Part shown: positions 1 through 6,027 of the stretch, in pieces | Layout of the letters: every line of letters starts with the position of its first letter | How positions within the stretch are numbered: the stretch's first letter is position 1 | Assembly: GCA_004356215.1 (NCBI GenBank) | Contig: SMXR01000017.1 | Location: 1-7,461 of the forward strand | DNA length: 7,461 nucleotides | From: Alphaproteobacteria bacterium | GTDB taxonomy: Bacteria > Pseudomonadota > Alphaproteobacteria > Sphingomonadales > SMXR01 | Direction of reading: 5' to 3' | Program-made: the position numbers and the translations under genes | The notes under the pieces: model-generated | Databases searched by the model: none | The model's input: only the letters and a program-made list of their open reading frames with translations | What the model was told of the DNA's origin: nothing

Positions 1-1
1 C

Positions 2-376
2 GGGGTAATGGCCTATATCCCTTTTGTCGGCGCTTTATTCACGCTGGTTCTGGCGCTTTTGGTTGGCGTTGGCCAGTTTGGCATGGACCCGGGCGCGCTG
101 GGCCTGATTGCGCTGGTATATGTCGCGGTCCAGTTGCTTGAAGGCATGGTCTTGACGCCCCGGCTGATCGGGTCTCATGTGCGCCTGCACCCGGTGTGGG
201 TTTTATTTGCAATCTTTGCCGGCGGCGAAATTTTAGGGTTTGTTGGCGTTTTAATCGCGATCCCGGTTGCCGCGGTGGTCGGGGTGCTGGTGCGTTTTTT
301 TGTCGAGCGCTATCTGAAAAGCCATTGGCATAAAGGGGGCCGCAGGAAAAAACGCAGAAGGCCCCGCGCCCGCTGA
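2..376 (+). CDS. AI-2E/PerM-family membrane permease, C-terminal part (5' truncated by window edge)
   Basis: This reading frame is open to the left edge, so only the last ~124 residues are seen; the ATG at 8 is internal, not the start. The fragment matches the conserved C-terminal half of the AI-2E transporter (PerM/YdiK/TqsA) family: a YIPFVG element, then a hydrophobic helix, then a VQLLEG..LTPRLIGSHVRLHPVWVL block, then a GG-E-ILGFVGVLIAIPVAAVV helix pair. At least three or four membrane segments are visible, followed by a strongly basic tail (GGRRKKRRRPRAR) that should lie in the cytoplasm. Family members are ~350 residues and the substrate is usually unknown; the name does not prove autoinducer-2 transport. 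It ends 13 bp before hdaA on the same strand, so it may be the upstream member of the same operon. The family call is secure; the function is not. Confidence 0.88.
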   Translation, partial: GVMAYIPFVGALFTLVLALLVGVGQFGMDPGALGLIALVYVAVQLLEGMVLTPRLIGSHVRLHPVWVLFAIFAGGEILGFVGVLIAIPVAAVVGVLVRFFVERYLKSHWHKGGRRKKRRRPRAR

Positions 377-389
377 TTGGAACTGAGGC

Positions 390-1046
390 ATGGAACCCAA
401 TCAATACATCCTCGATTTTCCGGTCCTGCACTCGCACTCAACGGAAGATTTTGTCATTGGTGATTGCAACCGGATTGCCGCCGATTTCATTGCCGCCTGG
501 CCGGATTGGCCGGCGCACGCCCTGATTTTGGTTGGGCCCCGGGCCAGCGGCAAAACCCACCTGGCAAAAATCTGGCAGGACCGGGCAGGGGCAAGCCTGA
601 TTGCGGGCCGCGACCTGACGAAGGAAATGGTCCCCGACCTTGGCAAAAACGTCATCGTTGAAGCCGCCGGGGAGGGCGACGATCCGGAAGCCCTTCTTCA
701 CCTTTATAACTGGCTTGGGGCCAACCAGGGTTTCCTGTTGATGACAGAAACCCGGGCGCCGTCAGCCTGGGGAATTAACCTGAAGGACCTGGCCTCACGC
801 CTGAAGGCGACCCCGGTGGCCAAGCTTGCCGAACCAGATGAGGAAATTCTGGCGGCGGTCATGGCCAAGCAATTTTCAGATCACCAAATTGTCGTTGATG
901 ACACGGTGATGGCCTATTTGCATAAACGCATGGAACGTTCCTATGCCGCAGCGGCTGAAATCGTTTACAAACTCGACCAATTGTCACTGACAAAAAAATC
1001 CCGGGTGACCATCCCGTTGGCCCGCAGGGTGCTGGAAGACGAATGA
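390..1046 (+). CDS. hdaA: HdaA, DnaA-homologous regulatory inactivator of replication initiation
   Basis: This 218-residue protein has the AAA+ core of DnaA without its DNA-binding domain, the architecture of Hda/HdaA. By family knowledge such proteins bind the DNA polymerase sliding clamp and stimulate ATP hydrolysis by DnaA (RIDA), preventing over-initiation. Visible elements: an N-terminal QYILDF (residues 5-10) that fits a hexapeptide clamp-binding motif; Walker A GPRASGKT (49-56); a degenerate Walker B at VIVEAA (88-93); a sensor I-like LLMTET; box VII DLASRL with the presumed arginine finger R137; and a sensor II region RMERSYAAAAE with R183. Length is normal for the family. The ATG at 390 is chosen because it places the clamp motif at the extreme N-terminus and no other plausible start is near. 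GAGG at 385-388 is too close to the ATG; GGA at 379-381 is a better-spaced but weak ribosome site. The stop overlaps the ppk start (ATGA). Confidence 0.9.
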   Translation: MEPNQYILDFPVLHSHSTEDFVIGDCNRIAADFIAAWPDWPAHALILVGPRASGKTHLAKIWQDRAGASLIAGRDLTKEMVPDLGKNVIVEAAGEGDDPEALLHLYNWLGANQGFLLMTETRAPSAWGINLKDLASRLKATPVAKLAEPDEEILAAVMAKQFSDHQIVVDDTVMAYLHKRMERSYAAAAEIVYKLDQLSLTKKSRVTIPLARRVLEDE

Positions 1047-3187
1047 AGCAGACCTGGAAAACCGCTCCAAATTCGGAAAAATATATCAACCGTGAAATGT
1101 CGTGGCTGCGGTTTAATTTGAGGGTTTTGGAAGAGGCCAACAATGAAAGCCACCCGCTTTTGGAACGGTTGAATTTCCTCGCCATATCGGGCTCAAACCT
1201 GGATGAATTTTATATGGTTCGGGTGGCTGGGCTGATGGGCCAGATGGCCTCGGGTTTGGCGGTGACCAGTGGCGATGCCCTGACCCCGGCCGAACAATTA
1301 AAAAAGATAAACAAGTTGGCAGAAACCCTGATGAAGGGCCAGCAAAGTTGCTGGGCGGAGCTCCGGAAAAAACTTAAAAAAGGCGGGCTCGAGGTTCTTG
1401 AGGAGGGCGATGTCAAAACCAAAGAAAAGGACTGGCTGGAAACGTTTTTCCTGGAACAAGTGTTCCCGGTTCTAACCCCGTTGGCGATTGACCCGGCGCA
1501 CCCGTTTCCCTTCATCCCCAACCTCGGGTTTACCATGATCCTGTCGCTCGAGCGCAAGACCGGCAAGGAAGCGATGAAGGTGTTGATCCCGATCCCCAAC
1601 CAAATCCCACGGTTTGTGAGAATTCCCGGTAAAAAAATTCGTTTTATCAGCCTTGAAAACCTGGTTAGCCTTTTCCTTGATCGTTTGTTTCCTAACTCCA
1701 TCGTGTCCGGAGCCGGGGTCTTCAGGGTTATCCGGGATAGTGATCTGGAAATTGAAGAAGAAGCCGAAGATCTTGTCCGGGTTTATGAAACCGCATTGAA
1801 ACGGCGCCGCCGCGGCAACCTGATCCGCCTGAAGATGAACGCAACAATCCCGGCCGATTTGAAGGCTTTGGTTATCAAGGAACTTAAAGCCGGCCCGGAG
1901 TGCGTTGTTCTGGTCGACGGGATTTTGGGCATTAACGATGTCAGCCAGCTGATTACAAACGATTTGCCCGGGCTTTTGTTCAAGCCTTACACCCCGCGCT
2001 ATCCGGAACGGATACGCGAGTTCGGTGGTGATATTTTTGCGGCCATCAAGGCCAAGGACTTTGTTGTCCACCACCCCTATGAAAGTTTTGACGTGGTACA
2101 TAAATTCCTGAGCCAGGCCGCGGCCGACCCGGATGTGGTGGCCATCAAGCAGACGCTTTACCGGGCCGGGGATCAGTCACTGGTCATCAATGCCCTGATC
2201 GAAGCCGCTGAAGCCGGCAAATCGGTGACCGCGGTGGTTGAGCTCAAAGCCCGCTTTGAAGAGGCGCAAAACATCAAATGGGCCCGGGACCTTGAACGGT
2301 CCGGGGCGCAGGTGGTGTTTGGTTTCCTGCAATTAAAAACTCACGCCAAGGTTTCAATGGTGGTCCGCCGAGAACAGCAAAAAATGGTCACCTACGTTCA
2401 TTTTGGCACCGGCAATTACCACCCCATCAAAGCCAAAATTTATACCGATTTTTCATTCTTTACCGATGATATTGGGTTGGCCAAGGATGCGGCGCATTTG
2501 TTTAATTATATTACCGGGTATGTCGTCCCGGAAAAGCTTGGGAAGATTGCGATGTCACCCTTTAACATCCGCGACCGGCTGATCGAAATGATCATGGCCG
2601 AAATTGCCAACGCCAAGGCCGGCAACCCGGCTTCAATCTGGGCCAAGATGAATTCGCTGGTGGACGCCAAAATCATCGACAAATTTTACCAGGCGTCACA
2701 AGCAGGGGTGCAAATAGACCTGGTGGTCCGGGGTATTTGTTGCCTGCGCGCGGGACTTGAAGGGTTTTCGGAAAACATCCGGGTGAAAAGCATTGTTGGC
2801 CGGTTTTTGGAACACTCACGGATTTATTGTTTCGGCAACGGTCATGCCCTGCCATCCCGCCATGCCAGGCTTTTTATCAGCTCGGCTGACTTGATGCCGC
2901 GCAACTTTGACCACCGTGTCGAGGTGATGGTTCCAATCGAAAACCCGACCGTTCATGAGCAGATTATGGGCCAGGTGCTGGCGGCCAATTTGAAAGACAC
3001 CCTGCAAAGTTGGCACCTTGCAACCGATGAACGATATTATCGGTTTGATCCCGGACCTGAGCCGTTCAGCGCCCATGACTATTTTATGACCAACCCGTCC
3101 TTATCAGGCCGTGGCACCGCATTGAAGGAAAAAGCCCCGAGCCTCGGCCATTTTAGCCGCCCGACCGCAAGGGTTGCAAAAAAATGA
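1043..3187 (+). CDS. ppk: Polyphosphate kinase 1
   Basis: Ppk1 reversibly polymerises the gamma-phosphate of ATP into inorganic polyphosphate. The 714-residue product is slightly longer than E. coli Ppk (688). It opens with the N-terminal signature YINREMSWLRFNLRVLEEA and continues with LERLNFLAISGSNLDEFYMVRVAGL. The core carries TLYRAG (R374) and ELKARFEEAQN (R404), then LKTHAKV with H434, the position of the autophosphorylated histidine (H435 in E. coli). FGTGNYHP follows, then RFLEHSRIY with the second catalytic histidine H591 (H592 in E. coli). All key residues are present, so the enzyme should be active. The last ~25 residues are a poorly conserved tail. The start overlaps the hdaA stop by ATGA, with GGAAG at 1034-1038 as ribosome site; the stop likewise overlaps the ppx start. 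Synthesis and degradation enzymes for polyphosphate are thus made from one coupled message. Confidence 0.97.
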   Translation: MKQTWKTAPNSEKYINREMSWLRFNLRVLEEANNESHPLLERLNFLAISGSNLDEFYMVRVAGLMGQMASGLAVTSGDALTPAEQLKKINKLAETLMKGQQSCWAELRKKLKKGGLEVLEEGDVKTKEKDWLETFFLEQVFPVLTPLAIDPAHPFPFIPNLGFTMILSLERKTGKEAMKVLIPIPNQIPRFVRIPGKKIRFISLENLVSLFLDRLFPNSIVSGAGVFRVIRDSDLEIEEEAEDLVRVYETALKRRRRGNLIRLKMNATIPADLKALVIKELKAGPECVVLVDGILGINDVSQLITNDLPGLLFKPYTPRYPERIREFGGDIFAAIKAKDFVVHHPYESFDVVHKFLSQAAADPDVVAIKQTLYRAGDQSLVINALIEAAEAGKSVTAVVELKARFEEAQNIKWARDLERSGAQVVFGFLQLKTHAKVSMVVRREQQKMVTYVHFGTGNYHPIKAKIYTDFSFFTDDIGLAKDAAHLFNYITGYVVPEKLGKIAMSPFNIRDRLIEMIMAEIANAKAGNPASIWAKMNSLVDAKIIDKFYQASQAGVQIDLVVRGICCLRAGLEGFSENIRVKSIVGRFLEHSRIYCFGNGHALPSRHARLFISSADLMPRNFDHRVEVMVPIENPTVHEQIMGQVLAANLKDTLQSWHLATDERYYRFDPGPEPFSAHDYFMTNPSLSGRGTALKEKAPSLGHFSRPTARVAKK

Positions 3188-4674
3188 ACGCCCGCCGGCC
3201 GAAAAAACCAAAACTGATTGCGGTGATCGATATCGGGTCCAATTCCGTCCGCCTGGTGGTTTACAACGGCTATAAGCGAAGCCCGGAAACCATTTTTAAT
3301 GAGCGGGTTTTATGCGGCCTTGGCGCTGCGGTTACAAATAAGGGAGGCATGGGCAAAAAGGCCATGGCCCGGGCCACTGCCACGCTTTTGCGCTTTGCCC
3401 ACCTGTGCCGCAATATGGAAGTTGACCGGATCGAAGCGGTGGCAACATCCGCGGTGCGCGATTCTAAAAACGGCCCAGAATTTATCAGACGGATTGAAGC
3501 CGGTTGCGGGTTTAAGGTTAAGGTTCTTTCCGGGGACGCCGAAGCCAGGTTATCGGCGCTGGGCGTGGTCTCGGCTTTCCCCAGGGCATCCGGGGTGGTT
3601 GGCGACCTTGGCGGCGGCAGTCTTGAGCTGATTGCCTTTGACGGCGAACAAACCCATGAAAAAATTTCCCTGGCCATCGGTCCGGTAAGATTACTGGCAA
3701 AAAAAGAAATCTTTACCGAAGATCATGTCCGGGTGGTTCGCGAAGCTTTGGCCCAGGCCTCCTGGCTTAAAAAATATCAAGGCCAGCCGTTTTATATGGT
3801 TGGCGGCGCCTGGCGGGCAATTTCACACCTGCGGATCATTGGCACCGGCTGGCCGTTGCAGGCATTGCATGGCTATCAAATGACCCCGGGTGAGGCCGGC
3901 GAGTTTGCCGAAGCCATTTCCCGGCAAAAACCCGACGACTTACGCACCATCATTACCCTGCCGGGGCGCCGGGCGGTGACCTTGCCGCTGTCGGCAAAAA
4001 TCCTGAGCGAGGTTATTAAAATATTGAAGCCGAAACACGTTTTGACGTCAGCCTACGGATTGCGCGAAGGACTGCTGTACCAAAGTCTATCCAAGGCGGT
4101 CCGGGCGCAAGACCCGCTGATAGAATTATGCCGGGATTTCGGTGACCACAAAGCGCGATTTGAAAACCACGGTGATTTGCTAAAGGATTGGATTGAACCG
4201 CTTTTTCCGGGCGAGGCTAAAGCAGCGGCGAGAATCCGGGAAGCCAGTTGTTACCTGGCGGATATTTCCTGGAATGCCCATGCAGATTTTAAAGCAGAAC
4301 TGGCCTTTACCCGGGCTCTGGTGGCCCCCGCGGTTGCCCTCGATCACTACGAACGCGCGGTGATCGCCCTGTCGCTTTACATTTCCTATAACGGCCAGCC
4401 AACCGACCGCCACGTTGAAGGGGTGGTCAAAATTCTATCTGAAGACCATGCCAGGACTGCCATAACCATTGGTCTTGCCCTGCGCCTTGGGCAAAAACTG
4501 ACCGGGGGGACCGGGCACCCTTTGACCCTGACGCGGCTTCACCTGACGGCGGGGAAATTAAAATTGGTGGTGCCGGAAAACGAAGCTGCGTTGGCCGGGG
4601 ACAGTGTTCGTCTGCGTTTGGAAAAGCTGGCATCCCACATCGGGGTCCGCGGCGAGATAAATATCAGCGCCTAG
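3184..4674 (+). CDS. ppx: Exopolyphosphatase, Ppx/GppA family
   Basis: This 496-residue protein belongs to the ASKHA-fold Ppx/GppA phosphatases, which release terminal phosphate from polyphosphate and in some members hydrolyse pppGpp. Visible motifs: AVIDIGSNSVRLVVY (residues 13-27), the first phosphate loop; VATSAVRDSKN; GDAEARL with E120 at the position of the catalytic glutamate (E121 in E. coli PPX); and GDLGGGSLEL (140-149), the second phosphate loop. After residue ~300 comes the helical C-terminal domain seen in alphaproteobacterial homologues (SWNAHADFKAE, then HYERAVIALSLYISYNG). Its position directly after ppk favours polyphosphate as substrate, but sequence alone does not separate Ppx from GppA activity. 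The ATG overlaps the ppk stop (ATGA); AAGGG at 3169-3173 lies 10 bases upstream and could support some independent initiation. Its TAG shares bases with the stop of rnd on the other strand. Confidence 0.93.
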   Translation: MNARRPKKPKLIAVIDIGSNSVRLVVYNGYKRSPETIFNERVLCGLGAAVTNKGGMGKKAMARATATLLRFAHLCRNMEVDRIEAVATSAVRDSKNGPEFIRRIEAGCGFKVKVLSGDAEARLSALGVVSAFPRASGVVGDLGGGSLELIAFDGEQTHEKISLAIGPVRLLAKKEIFTEDHVRVVREALAQASWLKKYQGQPFYMVGGAWRAISHLRIIGTGWPLQALHGYQMTPGEAGEFAEAISRQKPDDLRTIITLPGRRAVTLPLSAKILSEVIKILKPKHVLTSAYGLREGLLYQSLSKAVRAQDPLIELCRDFGDHKARFENHGDLLKDWIEPLFPGEAKAAARIREASCYLADISWNAHADFKAELAFTRALVAPAVALDHYERAVIALSLYISYNGQPTDRHVEGVVKILSEDHARTAITIGLALRLGQKLTGGTGHPLTLTRLHLTAGKLKLVVPENEAALAGDSVRLRLEKLASHIGVRGEINISA

Positions 4675-4688
4675 CCTGTTTCTTTTTT
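4651..4688 (+). terminator. Possible intrinsic terminator of the hdaA-ppk-ppx operon
   Basis: An imperfect hairpin can be drawn at the very end of ppx: GGCG (4651-4654) pairs with CGCC (4668-4671), and inside it GAT (4656-4658) pairs with ATC (4663-4665) around a short AT loop. After seven further bases comes the T-rich run TTTCTTTTTT (4678-4687). The T-run makes this directional, serving ppx and not rnd. The stem is short and bulged, and the gap to the T-run is long, so the call is weak. It would overlap the stop codons of both genes. Confidence 0.25.
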
Positions 4689-5852
4689 AGTGGAAATTAT
4701 TTTCAAGCCCCTGGGGCCCGAGGAAAGGGCGACATTTCCCTTGATCAAATCGGTGGCGGTCTTGCCAAACAGCGCATACCGCCAGCCCTTGGTAAAAGCC
4801 ACAGCTTTGCCGTTGCCTTTCTGGCCATTTCCCTGCCGGGCAAACTCTTCCAGATCGGAGACGGTGGCCACCAGTTTGGTGGCGACATGGGCTTCGGCGC
4901 ACTGGTGCTTCAGCAAAACCTTCAATAGCTCAACCGTGCCTTCGGGCAACCGGCCATTCTGCCTCGGGGCGCCGCTTTTCGGCAATGCATTCTCGGGAAG
5001 GTTCTCGGCCTTTTTGATAGCTTTCAAGACCCCGGCGGCCAGTTTGTTGTCGCGCAGAGGCCGCGCTCTCACCAGGGCTCTATCCAGCTCCTTTTGGTTT
5101 TTCGGGGCGTTGGCGGCCAATTGCAGCAGCATCTTGTCATCCATAATGCGGTTGCGCGGCACATCCCGGGTTTGCGCTTCGCTTTCACGCAGCGCTGCCA
5201 GGGCCTGGACCCGGGCCAAAAACCGGCGGTTTGTACTTTTCACCCTGATCCGCCGCCACGCCAGCTCCGGCGGGAACTGGTAGGTCTCGGGGCTGGTCAG
5301 GACTTTCATTTCCTCATCAAGCCATTCAGAGCGCCCGTTCTTTTCCAGTTTGGCGCGAAAATGTTCATAAATTTTGCGCAGGTGGGTGACGTCGCCAATG
5401 GCATATTCAAGCTGGTTTTTATGCAGGGGCCGGTGCGACCAATCGGTAAACCGCTGGCTTTTATCCAGGCTGTGGCCGGTGATGCCCTTGACCAGGGTTT
5501 CATAACCGACCGATTCCCCGAACCCGCACACCATGGCGGCAATCTGGCTGTCAAACAGCGGCGCCGGAATCACCTCGGCGATCTGGTAAAAAATTTCAAT
5601 ATCCTGGCGCGCGGCGTGAAATACCTTGATGACTTTTCTGTTTTTCATCACCTCCATGAGGGGCGCAAGATCAAGGCCATTTGCCAAGACATCGATGGCC
5701 ACCGCGCCCTTCGACCAGCCAACCTGGATTAAACACAACTGAGCATAAAATGTCCGGGTGCGGACAAATTCGGTATCAACCGTAATGTAATTTTCAGAAT
5801 GCCAGTGGGTGCAGAGGTCTGCCAGATCTTTGGTGGATGTGATTAAAGTCAT
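4671..5852 (-). CDS. rnd: Ribonuclease D
   Basis: RNase D is a 3'-to-5' exoribonuclease that trims tRNA precursors and other structured RNAs in the cytoplasm. Counting from the ATG at 5852, the 393-residue product has all DEDD-family residues: VDTEFVR with D26 and E28 (Exo I), HAARQDIEIF with D84 (Exo II), and QLEYAIGDVTHL with Y150 and D154 (Exo III, DEDDy type). An HRDC-like helical domain follows at roughly residues 205-285 (PPELAWRRIRV...RDVPRNRIMDD), then a second, weaker C-terminal helical part. Length fits the family. The frame is open upstream to a TTG at 5912, but that adds 20 residues lacking family resemblance and the only AGG abuts the TTG, so the ATG is preferred although its own Shine-Dalgarno is poor. 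A weak promoter-like pair, TTGCCT-N17-TATCGG (5912 to 5884 on this strand), lies upstream. The gene is divergent from aspS and convergent with ppx. Confidence 0.95.
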   Translation of the reverse strand: MTLITSTKDLADLCTHWHSENYITVDTEFVRTRTFYAQLCLIQVGWSKGAVAIDVLANGLDLAPLMEVMKNRKVIKVFHAARQDIEIFYQIAEVIPAPLFDSQIAAMVCGFGESVGYETLVKGITGHSLDKSQRFTDWSHRPLHKNQLEYAIGDVTHLRKIYEHFRAKLEKNGRSEWLDEEMKVLTSPETYQFPPELAWRRIRVKSTNRRFLARVQALAALRESEAQTRDVPRNRIMDDKMLLQLAANAPKNQKELDRALVRARPLRDNKLAAGVLKAIKKAENLPENALPKSGAPRQNGRLPEGTVELLKVLLKHQCAEAHVATKLVATVSDLEEFARQGNGQKGNGKAVAFTKGWRYALFGKTATDLIKGNVALSSGPRGLKIISTKKETG

Positions 5853-5951
5853 AGTCGTTTTTGTGCTCAAAAATGTTATCCTACCGATACCCCAAAGACC
5901 CCGGTGAGGCAACCTAACAAGCGGCCCATTTTGGGTTTATTTCTGGAATTC

Positions 5952-5991
5952 TTCACCCACACTTGACATCTTGCTAAAACCATGCGTTTTA
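5952..5991 (+). promoter_or_regulatory. Candidate aspS promoter with overlapping dyad
   Basis: Two readings are possible. TTCACCC (5952-5958), 14 bases, then GCTAAAAC (5973-5980) resembles the alphaproteobacterial (Caulobacter) housekeeping pattern TTGACGS / GCTANAWC. Alternatively, a perfect E. coli-type -35 TTGACA (5963-5968) is followed 18 bases later by a poor -10, TTTTAC (5987-5992). Either would give a leader of a few tens of bases before aspS. A perfect 6-bp inverted repeat, TAAAAC-N5-GTTTTA (5975-5991), overlaps the -10 of the first reading and could be an operator or chance AT-rich symmetry. Confidence 0.35.
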
Positions 5992-6017
5992 CCGCTCATA
6001 AAATTTTTCTGGAACCC

Positions 6018-6021
6018 GGAG
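6018..6021 (+). promoter_or_regulatory. Ribosome binding site that decides the aspS start
   Basis: GGAG lies 6 bases before the ATG at 6028 and only 1 base before an out-of-frame ATG at 6023. Spacing therefore selects 6028, which opens the AspRS frame. The 6023 frame closes after 13 codons. Confidence 0.7.
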
Positions 6022-6027
6022 TATGCC

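Noticed and set aside
39..437. 132-residue minus-strand frame over the permease end and hdaA start
   Set aside because: It crosses two genes read on the plus strand, is rich in Arg/Pro/Gln as GC-rich antisense frames are, and matches nothing recognisable.
1472..2101. 209-residue open frame on the minus strand inside ppk
   Set aside because: It lies antisense to well-conserved ppk coding sequence, has no recognisable domain, and looks like a GC-codon shadow of ppk.
5094..5732. 212-residue open frame on the plus strand inside rnd (also 4690-5283)
   Set aside because: Both are antisense to rnd, whose DEDD motifs and HRDC region prove the minus-strand frame; no protein family is recognisable in the plus-strand frames.
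5853..5912. 20-residue N-terminal extension of rnd from a TTG at 5912
   Set aside because: The added residues do not resemble RNase D N-termini, the upstream AGG touches the TTG, and the ATG at 5852 gives the normal family start.
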